Shown: one piece after another, positions 9,155-18,644 of the stretch
Numbering within the stretch: the first letter of the stretch is position 1
Layout of the letters: each line of letters begins with the position of its first letter
Source: Litorilituus lipolyticus
GTDB lineage: Bacteria > Pseudomonadota > Gammaproteobacteria > Enterobacterales > Alteromonadaceae
DNA length: 64,000 bases
Direction: 5' to 3'
Assembly: GCF_006439335.1 (NCBI RefSeq)
Contig: NZ_SAWY01000027.1
Span: 124,001-188,000 of the forward strand
Notes under the pieces: model-generated
Seen by the model: only the letters and a program-made list of their open reading frames with translations
Told to the model about the DNA's origin: nothing
Database searches by the model: none
Made by a program: the position numbers and the translations under genes

Positions 9155-12100
9155 ATGAATTTAACAAAGAGCGCATTAAGAAGCCCTGCGGCGGTAGCTG
9201 TTGGCGTTGCGTTAATACTATTGGTGGGAATGCTGAGTTTATTCAAGCTGCCTGTACAACTCTTCCCTGATATTGAAAGACCTCAAATAGCAGTGCAAAC
9301 GTTTTGGCGTTCAGCATCACCTAAAGAGATAGAGTCTGAAATTATTGAGCCTCAAGAACAAGTACTGCGCGGTATTCCAGGCTTAACCTCTATGAATGCT
9401 TTTGCTAACCGAGGCGCGGCTTATATTAATTTGTCTTTTGATGTTGGGACCAATATGGAACAAGTCCTAATTGAAGTGATAAGCCGAATGACTCGAGTTG
9501 CTAATTTGCCTAGAGATGCGAGGCCACCGCGCGTTATGCTCGGTGGTTTTGGTGGTAACACACCGGCGTTAACCTTCTTCTTTTTACAGGCATTACCGGG
9601 AAACCAACAAGATATTTCAAAGTATATTGATTTTACCAATGATGTTATCCGTCCACGACTCGAAGCGATCGAAGGTGTTGCAGGTGTACAAACCTTTAGT
9701 GAGCAAAATCGAGAAGAATTACAAATTCGTTATGATCCGATTAAAGCGGCAGAATACGGTATTCAAATTCCTCAGCTAATTGCGCTAGTAAATGGCAGTG
9801 ATGATGTTTCAGGCGGGTTTGTTGATGTAGGAAGAAGACAGTACACATTAAGGTATAACGGTAAATATGGAGTTGATGAATTATCACAACTAATGCTGGT
9901 TGCTCGTGGCGGCAGTAATATTCGCTTAAGTGATATTGCTAAAGTTGAAGTACGTCGAAATGATCGCCAAGGATTAGCTGTGCAAAATGGTAACCCAGCC
10001 TTTTCAATGCGAATTGACAGAGCTAATGGCGCCAATGTGCTTGAGACACTTAATCGAGTTAAATCAGAAGTTGAGTTAATGAATACTGAAATCCTTGCTG
10101 ATAAAAAGCTGGTTATGGTGCAGTCATTTGACGCCTCAGTATTTATTTATCGCGCCATTAATTTAGTTACTAGTAATTTATTTGCCGGAATTATTTTATC
10201 GCTATCGGTTTTGTGGTTCTTTATTAGAAGAATGCGAGCAACTTTAATTATTGCAACGGCTATCCCTGTGAGTTTACTCAGTACCTTTATTGTTTTAGAG
10301 ATTACTGGTCGCTCGCTTAATGTTATTTCCTTAGCAGGCTTAGCGTTTGCTGTAGGCATGGTATTAGATGCAGCCATTGTGGTACTTGAGAATATTCTTA
10401 GGATGCGAGAAAAAGGTCTAAATGAAGAACAAAGTTCAGAGCAGGGTGCCCAACAAGTTTGGGGAGCATTGCTTGCTTCCACTGCAACTACTGTAGCCAT
10501 ATTTTTACCTGTATTCTTTTTAAAAGATATTGAAGGACAGCTATTTGGTGATTTAGCGTTAACAATTGCCATCGCTGTATCTGTTTCTTTGATTGTAGCG
10601 GTAGTGCTTTTACCCGTATTAGCGAAATATTTACTGCAACAGCAAAAAGTGAATGACCCCAATTTAAAACTATGGCAACGCATCACTCGCTTTGTGATGA
10701 GAGCAACCAATTCTCGAGTTAAGCGTATTTCACTTGCCAGTGCATTGCTGATTTTACCTGTGATTGTCACTATTTTGGCTATGCCAAATTTAGATTACTT
10801 ACCGCCAGTAAAACGTGATGCAGTCGATGCTAATATTCAGTTTCCACCTGGGGCTAATGTTCAAACTGTTGAAGAAGAAATTATCGCGCCTATTGTTGAA
10901 CGCTTAAAGCCTTATATGGATGGTACAAAAGAGCCCGCATTAAAAAATTACTACCTTTTTGGCGGTCCTTTTGGCGGAAGTTTAGGCGTGAGAGTTAAAG
11001 ATCAAAGTCGTGTTGAAGAGTTACTTGAGATTGTAAGAAATGAAATATTGATCGATTTACCTGATACACGGGTTTTTGCAAGACAAGGGAATTTATTTGG
11101 CGGTTTTGGTGGTGGTAGACAAGTGCAAATATTTTTGCAGTCTAAAGATACTAAAGCACTACAAAATGTCGCTAGACAGGGTATGGACTGGGTTAAAGAA
11201 GCCATAGAAGGCGCCAGTGTTAATGTTAATCCTTCCTTATCTATGTCTGAACCTGAAATACGCCTAACGCCTAATGATCGAAATATTTTAGAGCAGGGGT
11301 GGAATCGTCGTGATGTAGGTCGCGTGGTAAGAACTTTAGGTGACGGTTTATATGTGGGTGAATACTTCAACGGTAGCAAGCGTTTAAATATGATTTTAAG
11401 GGCTGAAGGGTGGGATGATCCTGACAATTTGGCTGATATTCCTGTTACAACAGGCAACGGCAGTGTGATGCCAATTTCAAGTTTAGTTAACATTGAACGT
11501 ACTGTTGGACCAAGCAGAATCACACGTATTGATGGTCATAGAACCATAAGTTTAAATATAAACCCGCCTAATGGTTGGTCGTTAGAAGAAACCATCAGCG
11601 TACTTAAAAACCAAGTAGAGCCTAAGTTAAAAGATGTTATGCCATCTGACGGTAACATTCTTTATGGCGGCAGTGCTGATCAGCTAGAGAAGGCCGTTAA
11701 GGTTATGGGTGAAAACTTTGCTTTTGCACTCGTGATTTTATTCTTATTAATGGCAGCATTATTCAGATCGATAAAAGACAGTTTATTAGTGGTTATCACC
11801 ATACCACTAGCCACAGTTGGTGGGATTTTAGCGCTTCAATTGCTTAATTTATCTGTATTTCAACCATTAGATTTACTGACCATGATTGGTTTCATTATTT
11901 TGCTTGGTTTAGTGGTAAACAATGCCATTTTATTAGTCCATCAAACACGAATAGGGCAGAAAAATGGCTTAGCTCGTGTCGAAGCCATTGAGCAAGCGTT
12001 AACACTTCGTTTAAGACCTATTTTTATGAGTACGGCAACAAGCTTTTTTGGCATGTTACCACTACTGTTAATGCCCGGCGCAGGTAGTGTTATTTACCGA

Positions 12101-12268
12101 GGTTTAGCAGCAGTTATTGTGGGTGGTTTAGCCTCTAGTACTTTATTCACCATAGTGTTATTACCCTGTTTGTTACGGTTAGGAAAAGCTGATTTTGTCC
12201 TTAACCTTAAGAAAAACAGTAAAGTAGAACAATTGAAACCGGCAAGAGTTAGCGCTAATAACGTGTAA
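9155..12268 (+). CDS. RND efflux pump inner-membrane transporter (AcrB/HAE1-like)
   Basis: A 1037-residue RND transporter that exports substrates using the proton gradient. The start MNLTKSALRSPAAVAVGVAL and the sequence LPVQLFPDIERPQI are typical. Two similar halves each have a large periplasmic loop and a helix bundle; AGLAFAVGMVLDAAIVVLEN carries the transmembrane Asp region, and IGFIILLGLVVNNAILLV is the matching helix of the second half. An AAGGAA ribosome site precedes the ATG. The adaptor gene follows after about 50 bp, the reverse of the usual adaptor-first order, and no outer-membrane factor is nearby, so a TolC-like channel encoded elsewhere is probably shared. Substrate unknown. 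Confidence 0.92.
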   Translation: MNLTKSALRSPAAVAVGVALILLVGMLSLFKLPVQLFPDIERPQIAVQTFWRSASPKEIESEIIEPQEQVLRGIPGLTSMNAFANRGAAYINLSFDVGTNMEQVLIEVISRMTRVANLPRDARPPRVMLGGFGGNTPALTFFFLQALPGNQQDISKYIDFTNDVIRPRLEAIEGVAGVQTFSEQNREELQIRYDPIKAAEYGIQIPQLIALVNGSDDVSGGFVDVGRRQYTLRYNGKYGVDELSQLMLVARGGSNIRLSDIAKVEVRRNDRQGLAVQNGNPAFSMRIDRANGANVLETLNRVKSEVELMNTEILADKKLVMVQSFDASVFIYRAINLVTSNLFAGIILSLSVLWFFIRRMRATLIIATAIPVSLLSTFIVLEITGRSLNVISLAGLAFAVGMVLDAAIVVLENILRMREKGLNEEQSSEQGAQQVWGALLASTATTVAIFLPVFFLKDIEGQLFGDLALTIAIAVSVSLIVAVVLLPVLAKYLLQQQKVNDPNLKLWQRITRFVMRATNSRVKRISLASALLILPVIVTILAMPNLDYLPPVKRDAVDANIQFPPGANVQTVEEEIIAPIVERLKPYMDGTKEPALKNYYLFGGPFGGSLGVRVKDQSRVEELLEIVRNEILIDLPDTRVFARQGNLFGGFGGGRQVQIFLQSKDTKALQNVARQGMDWVKEAIEGASVNVNPSLSMSEPEIRLTPNDRNILEQGWNRRDVGRVVRTLGDGLYVGEYFNGSKRLNMILRAEGWDDPDNLADIPVTTGNGSVMPISSLVNIERTVGPSRITRIDGHRTISLNINPPNGWSLEETISVLKNQVEPKLKDVMPSDGNILYGGSADQLEKAVKVMGENFAFALVILFLLMAALFRSIKDSLLVVITIPLATVGGILALQLLNLSVFQPLDLLTMIGFIILLGLVVNNAILLVHQTRIGQKNGLARVEAIEQALTLRLRPIFMSTATSFFGMLPLLLMPGAGSVIYRGLAAVIVGGLASSTLFTIVLLPCLLRLGKADFVLNLKKNSKVEQLKPARVSANNV

Positions 12269-12317
12269 AAAAATTGCAAAGCAACATAAATTTAAAGAGA
12301 CAGTTTAAGGAAGAAAA

Positions 12318-13427
12318 ATGAATATAATGAACAATGAAAAAAGCTTAAATAAAGCAACATCTTTATGGTTTAAAGCAACGTTATTTGTATCTATGTCGAC
12401 ATTGCTTTGTTTGCCAGCTCAAGCAAATAATAATGACCAAGACAAAGGGCATCTTGTTAGCGTTGATGTAGTGAAAAAGGAACAAGTTAATCCAAGTATT
12501 TGGTTACCAGGTAACGTGATCAGTCGTAAAAATGCGCCTATATCTGCTGAGCAAACAGGTCAGTTATTGTGGCTTGAGGAAGTGGGTGTTGATGTAGAAA
12601 AAGGTGATGTTATCGCAAGAATAGATGCACGCCATTTAACCTTACAACTTGCTCGTCAAAAAGCGCAAGTAAAGAAAGCACAAGCCGATGTTGATTATTT
12701 ACGGGTACAAAAACAACGTATTGCTAAATTAACAGAAAAAAATAACTCGGCGGTCAGCGAGTATGAGAAGGTCACTAAAGATCTCATTGTTGCGGAAAAT
12801 GATGTAGTCGATTTATCTATTGCAGTAGAGCAAACATTGTTAGCCATAGAAAAAACGACCATAGTGGCACCTTTCACCGGAAATATTAGCCAACGATTTG
12901 CCCATGAAGGAGAGTTAATCACCTTAGGTAGGCCGTTAGTGCAATTGGTTGATACGCAAAACCTTGATATTAAAGTTGCTGCTCCATTAACTATTGCACC
13001 ATTTTTAAAGCGAAATGCAACTGTGATGGTTAAATGGCAAAATCAATTAATCACTTTGCCGATTAGAACGTGGAGTCAAGCAGGAGAGCAGTCTTCACGT
13101 ACCTTTGATGTACGTTTAGCTGCTAGTGGTTTGAATATTCTATCAGGCACTCCAGTAACGGTTTCATTACCAAAGCAGCAAGCAAAAGAAGCACTGTTAG
13201 TACCAAGAGATGCATTAGTGCTACGTGAGAATGAAACTTATGTGTTAACCGTAGATAAAGAGTTGCAAGCGCAAAAAGTCTCAGTGCTTGTTGGGCAAGG
13301 TGTTGATGATTGGGTGTCAGTAATGGGCAATTTATCGGTAAATGATTCTGTTGTTGTGCGGGGTGGTGAACGTTTACAAAGTGGCCAAAAAGTTCGATTT
13401 AATAATGCGTTAGTTGCAAAATTGTAG
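12318..13427 (+). CDS. RND efflux periplasmic adaptor (membrane fusion protein)
   Basis: A 369-residue periplasmic adaptor linking the RND pump just upstream to an outer-membrane channel. It has an N-terminal signal segment ending near QAN (about residue 37), a lipoyl half (ISAEQTGQLLWLEEVGVDVEKGDVIARI), a long alpha-hairpin (about 95-165), the second lipoyl half (TTIVAPFTGNISQRFAHEGE) and beta-barrel and membrane-proximal domains. The ATG at 12318 has an AAGGAAG site; the ATG at 12327 is a weaker alternative. It is co-transcribed with the pump. The family call is firm. Confidence 0.9.
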   Translation: MNIMNNEKSLNKATSLWFKATLFVSMSTLLCLPAQANNNDQDKGHLVSVDVVKKEQVNPSIWLPGNVISRKNAPISAEQTGQLLWLEEVGVDVEKGDVIARIDARHLTLQLARQKAQVKKAQADVDYLRVQKQRIAKLTEKNNSAVSEYEKVTKDLIVAENDVVDLSIAVEQTLLAIEKTTIVAPFTGNISQRFAHEGELITLGRPLVQLVDTQNLDIKVAAPLTIAPFLKRNATVMVKWQNQLITLPIRTWSQAGEQSSRTFDVRLAASGLNILSGTPVTVSLPKQQAKEALLVPRDALVLRENETYVLTVDKELQAQKVSVLVGQGVDDWVSVMGNLSVNDSVVVRGGERLQSGQKVRFNNALVAKL

Positions 13428-13735
13428 TGGTTAAATCAGAGCCGTAAAGCTATAGTCACTATACTTTTCTAGTAAAAAGAAAGTGGCTAAATATTCAAAC
13501 ATTGTTACCTTAAACAAAGTACATAAAAGCCGAACACATTGTTCGGTTTTTTTTCTGTTTCTTATAATAGATATTTTGGTTATGTTAGCTATGTCATGTC
13601 GTTGACATCGTCGATGAACACTTATCAATATCTAAAGTAAACTTTGGGTAAGAATGATTCAATAGTACATAGAAGTTATTGAATTTAATGTAAAGTGATT
13701 CATTCAAAGAGTGTAATTGGTGAAGTGGAAAAATT
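13428..13735. other. Intergenic region between the adaptor gene and pxpA
   Basis: These 308 bp hold one clear terminator (13530-13554) and otherwise AT-rich sequence. A short reading frame on the minus strand over the first 200 bp lacks recognisable protein character. The promoter of pxpA should lie in the last 150 bp, but no consensus pair stands out. Confidence 0.5.
13530..13554 (+). terminator. Rho-independent terminator after the RND adaptor gene
   Basis: A 7-bp stem (CCGAACA / TGTTCGG) with a 3-nt CAT loop is followed at once by eight T residues, a textbook intrinsic terminator on the plus strand. It lies about 100 bp past the stop of the adaptor gene. Confidence 0.88.
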
Positions 13736-14485
13736 ATGAAGTTAAATTGTGATTTAGGTGAAAGTTTTGGATCATGGAAGATGGGGGTTGACGATAAAGT
13801 TATGCCATTTATCGATCAAGCAAACATTGCTTGTGGCTTTCATGCTGGCGACCCATTAACTCTATTAAATACGTTAACTCTGGCTGATAAGCATAATGTC
13901 GAAATAGGTGCCCATCCAAGCTACCCAGATTTAGTCGGCTTTGGCCGTCGAAGTATGCAGTGCAGTGACGCAGAACTTAGTGCTATGTTACTGTATCAAA
14001 TTGCTGCAGTAGACGGTGTTGCTCGTAGCCAATCATTGACTTTATCCTATGTGAAACCTCATGGTGCTTTATATAACGATATGATGAAGCATGACGCTAT
14101 TCGCCAAACTATTTTGCAAACTATTGCTCAATATAATCAATCAGGTGATCGGGCATTAAAATTAATGTTACAAGCAACCCCTGACCTTAGTATGTATCAA
14201 AAGGAAGCCAAGCAACATAAGGTTGAACTACTGGCTGAAGCCTTTGCAGATAGGTGCTACGATGATGATGGCAGTTTGCTATCGCGCCAACACAATAAAG
14301 CAGTGCATAGTGAAGAGGCAATGCTAGAACAAGTACAACAATTACTTGAGCACGGTACGGTAAAGACGTTAAATGGGAATGTTATAAGGTTACATGTTGA
14401 TAGCTTGTGTGTTCACGGTGATAACATGGCAGGGGTTAATGCCATTGAAAAAATCAGACAGCTGTTAACTCCTTTCAGTGGTTAA
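13736..14485 (+). CDS. pxpA: 5-oxoprolinase subunit PxpA (LamB/YcsF family)
   Basis: PxpA is one of three subunits of bacterial ATP-dependent 5-oxoprolinase, which opens pyroglutamate (5-oxoproline, a damage product of glutamine and glutamate) to L-glutamate. The 249-residue protein starts with the family signature MKLNCDLGESFGSWKMG and has IACGFHAGDP, GAHPSYPDLVGFGRR and VKPHGALYND. It heads the cluster pxpA-pxpB-pxpC, which follows in the same direction. Cytoplasmic. Confidence 0.95.
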   Translation: MKLNCDLGESFGSWKMGVDDKVMPFIDQANIACGFHAGDPLTLLNTLTLADKHNVEIGAHPSYPDLVGFGRRSMQCSDAELSAMLLYQIAAVDGVARSQSLTLSYVKPHGALYNDMMKHDAIRQTILQTIAQYNQSGDRALKLMLQATPDLSMYQKEAKQHKVELLAEAFADRCYDDDGSLLSRQHNKAVHSEEAMLEQVQQLLEHGTVKTLNGNVIRLHVDSLCVHGDNMAGVNAIEKIRQLLTPFSG

Positions 14486-14549
14486 CCGAATGATTAACTT
14501 GTGTTAATTGAGCAAAGCTAAGTCGATGAAATTAAATTTATAAATAAAG

Positions 14550-15272
14550 ATGAATGACATAAACCCAGTGCCGAAAAGAACAATTCAAATTGCCGGCGAA
14601 AATGCCTTAATTATTTATTTTTCCTCACAAGTGAGTGAAAAAACTGCGAATGAAATAAAGCTTGCTACGCTGAAAATTCAGCAAACACTTTCACATTACC
14701 TGCTCGATTTAACGCCTTCTTATGCCTCTTTATTAGTGACCTTTGATATGAATAAAGTGGATCATCACCACTTAAGAAATGAGTTAAGAAAGCTGCTGGC
14801 AACAATTGAGGAAGTACAAGAGGCGCATGAACAGCGCGTTATCGAGTTGCCGGTTTGTTATGACATTGATTTTGCACCAGAGTTAAACTTAATTGCAAAG
14901 CATGCACAAATCAGCTGTGATGAAGTAATAAGGCTTCATCAATCCATGATTTATAGTGTATATGCGATTGGTTTTGCTCCTGGCTTTGCTTATTTAGGTG
15001 AGGTTGATAGTAAAATTGCAATGCCCCGTTTAGCAACCCCGAGATTAAAAGTACCTAAAGGTGCCGTCGCTATTGCCGATAGACAAACGGCTATTTACCC
15101 TAATGTATCACCGGGTGGGTGGAACATCATTGGTTGTAGTCCAGTTAATATGTTTGATCAAAACGCTACACCGACTATGCCTGTTAACGTCGGTGATAAA
15201 GTTAAATTTAATAGCATTTCAAAAGAAGAGTTTTTCGCCTTAGGTGGCGAGCTTCCAATATTTAATGATTAA
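14550..15272 (+). CDS. pxpB: 5-oxoprolinase subunit PxpB (KipI family)
   Basis: A 240-residue PxpB/KipI protein. Family motifs are GFAPGFAYLGEVD, MPRLATPRLKVPKGAVAIAD and YPNVSPGGWNIIG. It works with PxpC and PxpA in ATP-dependent cleavage of 5-oxoproline. The gap to pxpA is 64 bp and to pxpC about 17 bp. The ATG at 14550 gives a normal family length; its ribosome site is weak. The N-terminus is slightly long compared with short members. Confidence 0.93.
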   Translation: MNDINPVPKRTIQIAGENALIIYFSSQVSEKTANEIKLATLKIQQTLSHYLLDLTPSYASLLVTFDMNKVDHHHLRNELRKLLATIEEVQEAHEQRVIELPVCYDIDFAPELNLIAKHAQISCDEVIRLHQSMIYSVYAIGFAPGFAYLGEVDSKIAMPRLATPRLKVPKGAVAIADRQTAIYPNVSPGGWNIIGCSPVNMFDQNATPTMPVNVGDKVKFNSISKEEFFALGGELPIFND

Positions 15273-15289
15273 TAATCAGTTTTATTCAC

Positions 15290-16288
15290 ATGACTAATCA
15301 AAATAATCAAATTGATCGAAGTAAACAAAGACGTGGTTTAGCACTTGGCTTTTTAGTGAAAAAACCGGGGGTATTATCGTTACTACAAGACAGTGGGCGT
15401 TATGGATATGCTCAAATGGGGCTAACGCAAGGTGGACCTGCTGATAAGGAAGCTTTTTATTGGGCAAATCGCTTATGTGAAAACAATGCAGATGCTGCTG
15501 TTATTGAAGTGAGTGTTGGCGGTATAGAACTTCTAGCACAGTTAGATACTGTACTTGCTGTTACTGGCGCAGTGATGAAGTTGTGTATTAATTCACAAGA
15601 AATGGCGCTCTGGCGAAGCCATCATATTAAGGCTGGCGATACTATTACCTTAGATTATGCTCAAACAGGTTTGCGTTGCTATGTCGCGGTAAAAGGCGGT
15701 TTTATGGTAAAAGCATCTTTTGGCAGTGTTTCAACGGTATGTCGAGAAAGTATAGGGGGCTTATCTGGGGATAAATTATCAAAAAATGAGATATTGCCTT
15801 ATGTTGAGCATAAAGCTTTGGCTAATGAAACTTTATGCCTGCTACCTGAGCAGCAAATACCCCAATATGGTCATTCTGCCATACTAAGAACTATCCCTAG
15901 TTATCAACAACATCACTTTAGCGCTTTTGAACAACGTTTGTTTTACTCAAGCGAATATACCGTATCCTCTGATTGTGATCGTATGGGCTACCGACTTCAG
16001 GGCAGGGCAATTCACAGTGAAGTATCAGGTATTTTGTCTGAGGGCATTTGTCATGGAGCAGTGCAGATACCAGCTGACGGGCAGCCTATAGTGCTAATAA
16101 ATGATCGCCAAACAATCGGTGGCTACCCCAAAATTGGTTCAGTTATCTCTTCAGATACTAATAAATTAGCTCAATTGCGCCCAACTGATAAAGTACGTTT
16201 CACACCCATTTCTATGGAAAAAGCCCATAACATATTTCATTTAGCATGCAACAAAAGTCACAAAATCGAGCTTTTAAAATGTAAATAA
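15290..16288 (+). CDS. pxpC: 5-oxoprolinase subunit PxpC (KipA / biotin-dependent carboxyltransferase-like)
   Basis: A 332-residue PxpC protein. The family start is VKKPGVLSLLQDSGRYGY followed by MGLTQGGPADKEAFYWANRLC; later motifs are AVKGGF and the C-terminal SEGICHGAVQIPADGQPIVL and IGGYPKIGSV. It is the last gene of the 5-oxoprolinase cluster. About 20 residues precede the conserved start, so an internal start is possible but none has a better ribosome site. No permease gene accompanies the cluster, which suggests repair of internally formed 5-oxoproline rather than uptake. Confidence 0.93.
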   Translation: MTNQNNQIDRSKQRRGLALGFLVKKPGVLSLLQDSGRYGYAQMGLTQGGPADKEAFYWANRLCENNADAAVIEVSVGGIELLAQLDTVLAVTGAVMKLCINSQEMALWRSHHIKAGDTITLDYAQTGLRCYVAVKGGFMVKASFGSVSTVCRESIGGLSGDKLSKNEILPYVEHKALANETLCLLPEQQIPQYGHSAILRTIPSYQQHHFSAFEQRLFYSSEYTVSSDCDRMGYRLQGRAIHSEVSGILSEGICHGAVQIPADGQPIVLINDRQTIGGYPKIGSVISSDTNKLAQLRPTDKVRFTPISMEKAHNIFHLACNKSHKIELLKCK

Positions 16289-16526
16289 TCAGCTTTTTAT
16301 AGAGCTTGAATCTTTTAGTCTAATAATATCAATGCATTAATGATTTTAACGTGCTTTTAATTAATCCCGTTTATGTTTTAATTGCTCTTAAAAAATAACA
16401 TGTGCAAAATATTTTATACAATATATTGGATCTTGAGTTCTTTTTGAGGTATAAAAATTACAAGCAAGGGAAAATGCATTAATAAAAAACTAGGACGTTA
16501 AATAATTATAAAACCTAGGAAGTGAC

Positions 16527-17711
16527 ATGAATATGAAGTTAGCAATAATCCCAAGCGTAATTTCTGCGGCAATGATGTTATCGTCAACAGCGTTTGCTGG
16601 CAAACCAACTGAATCATCAGTTCTCCCTCTTACACACACATGTAGTAGCACATTAAAATTTAGAGCACAGGATATGACTTCAGCTCAGTTTGCTGACTCT
16701 TGTGCACAAGTTGGTGCTGAAGAACAATATTTCCATCAACGTCTAGAAACAAACGGCTTACCTGTTGATAATGATCTAAATGAAGATCTTAAAATGGTTA
16801 TCTTTGACGATTACGATCAATATAACCGATATGGTGGCCGTATTTATGGTATCGGTACCAATAATGGTGGTATTTACATTGAAGGGGATGCTACTGACTC
16901 TTCCAATCAGGCAGCTTTTTACGCACATGAAGCTGATTGGTTAAGACCTGATTTTCATATTTGGAACTTAAAGCATGAGTATGTCCATTATTTAGATGGT
17001 CGTTTTAACCTTAAAGGTAATTTCTCTGATTACCCATCAACAACTGTTTGGTGGGCAGAAGGCTTAGGTGAGTATATTTCACTTGAAGATAATAATGATG
17101 ATGCTATTGCATTAATTAATGTCGCAGGATCAAACCGCACTTTATCTGAAATATTTTCAACAACATACAGTAATAGTCAAGATGAAATATATCGCTGGGG
17201 TTATTTAGGTGTTCGCTTTATGTTTGAAGCGCATATGGATGATATTCGTACTTTACGCTCAACGGTGCGTGCTGCTGACTGGAGTAGTTATCAAGCCGAC
17301 CTTAATGCATGGGCATATAGCTATGAGCAAGAGTGGCAAAACTGGTTAATTACACAAGCAGGTGGAACTACAGATCCAACAGACCCAACGGATCCACCAA
17401 CAGAGCCAACATCTGAAGTATTGCTTGATACCACAGCAAGTGCTTCTGCTCGCAATTGGGTTTACTATGAGGTTACTCCACAAAGTGCAGGTAGCTTAAC
17501 AGTAACTATTTCTGGCGGTACTGGTGATGCAGATTTATACGTTAAAGCAGGTTCGCAACCAGCGAAGCGCTCTTATGATTGCCGCCCATATAAAACGGGA
17601 AGTGAAGAAAGTTGTCAAATCAACGTGTCTGCTGGCGTAACCTATCATATTGGTTTAAATGCCTATAAGACATTTGATGGAGTAAACTTAAAAGCAACAT
17701 TAAACTACTAA
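16527..17711 (+). CDS. Secreted M9-type (collagenase-like) metalloprotease with PPC domain
   Basis: A 394-residue exported protease. It has a signal peptide ending near AFAGKP, a zinc metalloprotease domain of about 30-280 and a C-terminal PPC domain of about 300-394 after a linker rich in Thr, Asp and Pro (residues about 283-298). The zinc site is HEYVHYLDGRF (H150, E151, H154), the signature of Vibrio-type M9 collagenases, with the third ligand probably E178 in WWAEGLGEY. It lacks the large N-terminal activator domain of true collagenases and is about half their length. Whether it cuts collagen is therefore open. A strong hairpin follows the gene. Confidence 0.85.
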   Translation: MNMKLAIIPSVISAAMMLSSTAFAGKPTESSVLPLTHTCSSTLKFRAQDMTSAQFADSCAQVGAEEQYFHQRLETNGLPVDNDLNEDLKMVIFDDYDQYNRYGGRIYGIGTNNGGIYIEGDATDSSNQAAFYAHEADWLRPDFHIWNLKHEYVHYLDGRFNLKGNFSDYPSTTVWWAEGLGEYISLEDNNDDAIALINVAGSNRTLSEIFSTTYSNSQDEIYRWGYLGVRFMFEAHMDDIRTLRSTVRAADWSSYQADLNAWAYSYEQEWQNWLITQAGGTTDPTDPTDPPTEPTSEVLLDTTASASARNWVYYEVTPQSAGSLTVTISGGTGDADLYVKAGSQPAKRSYDCRPYKTGSEESCQINVSAGVTYHIGLNAYKTFDGVNLKATLNY

Positions 17712-17745
17712 GCTAAATTATTAAGTTAAATTAATGTTCTTGATT

Positions 17746-17775
17746 ATTGTTTTGGCATGAAAATGCCAAAACAAT
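17746..17775. terminator. Perfect 13-bp hairpin with GAAA loop after the protease gene
   Basis: Arms ATTGTTTTGGCAT (17746-17758) and ATGCCAAAACAAT (17763-17775) are perfectly complementary around a GAAA tetraloop (a GNRA loop, very stable in RNA). It lies 35 bp past the protease stop and just before the next gene. There is no T run on the plus strand, so it may be a transcript-end stabiliser or partial terminator. Confidence 0.65.
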
Positions 17776-17804
17776 TGTCTCTCCGCTTTTATTTGAGGTT
17801 TACT

Positions 17805-18644
17805 ATGAAGCAAAAATTAAGCTTATTTTTGACTTTGCTATCAGCTTTAGGAACTGCTCCATTAGCACAAGCAATAGACTTATCGGCCATTAAAGAACAA
17901 GGAAAGATCGTTAGTGAAAATTTTTCTAGGGTGTATCAAACAAACTTAATAACAAAGAATTTTGCTATTAATGATATATCACATCAATATTTGTTGGGTT
18001 ATGGTCAAGTATTTACTATCGAAACAAATATCGATTTCTTACCTATTTTAAATAATATACCGTCACACCAAAATGAGCATTTGGCTACTGAAGAACCCCA
18101 AACAGAAGCTCATAAGCAACAACTTAACAATAAAAAAGAGTTAGAAGCGCTTCAACTTGAAGAGCGAAATCTCGCACATCATGAGTTTTCATTAGATAAA
18201 AAAATAAAATCAATGCAAAAGCGAAGTAAAGCTTCAAATCAAGAAGCTGAGCTGCAAAAGCTTGATAAGAGTATTAGACAATCTCAAACAGAGCTTGATG
18301 AACTTAGAGATAAAAAACAACTCATAGCAGTCCGAATTAAAAATAAAAAAATGGCAAATACTATGCAACAGTCAAAAGAAAAGCCAATACAGGGACTATC
18401 AAGAAAAGCTATATATCAAACAATGCTTAAAAGGACTTACGAGTTAGTTTGTACCGAAAAATTATTATCAGCACTACCTGAGAGTGAACAGTTAACGGTT
18501 ATTTTTAAAGATCTTGGTGAAGAACAAAATGATGACTTTAAGGATGAAGTATGGGCTATCAATATGGGTGATGCTTCACAATGTCAAAGAAAAGAGCTAT
18601 CGATTAAGCAACTCGATGCTAAGGCGAAAAAATACCAGTATTAA
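17805..18644 (+). CDS. Exported hypothetical protein with central coiled coil
   Basis: I do not recognise this protein (about 280 residues). The ATG at 17805 has a GAGG site 7 bp upstream and opens a good signal peptide (MKQKLSLFLTLLSALGTAPLAQA); the earlier in-frame ATG at 17757 lies inside the hairpin and is less likely. Residues of about 90-190 are strongly charged and heptad-like (NKKELEALQLEERNL; DKSIRQSQTELDELRDKK), predicting a coiled coil. Two Cys residues lie in the C-terminal third. A periplasmic location is inferred. It follows the protease gene but need not be related to it. Confidence 0.7.
   Translation: MKQKLSLFLTLLSALGTAPLAQAIDLSAIKEQGKIVSENFSRVYQTNLITKNFAINDISHQYLLGYGQVFTIETNIDFLPILNNIPSHQNEHLATEEPQTEAHKQQLNNKKELEALQLEERNLAHHEFSLDKKIKSMQKRSKASNQEAELQKLDKSIRQSQTELDELRDKKQLIAVRIKNKKMANTMQQSKEKPIQGLSRKAIYQTMLKRTYELVCTEKLLSALPESEQLTVIFKDLGEEQNDDFKDEVWAINMGDASQCQRKELSIKQLDAKAKKYQY

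Noticed and set aside
10147..10770. A 207-codon frame on the minus strand within the RND gene
   Set aside because: It is the complement of a strongly coding RND region; composition and lack of a start signal mark it as a shadow.
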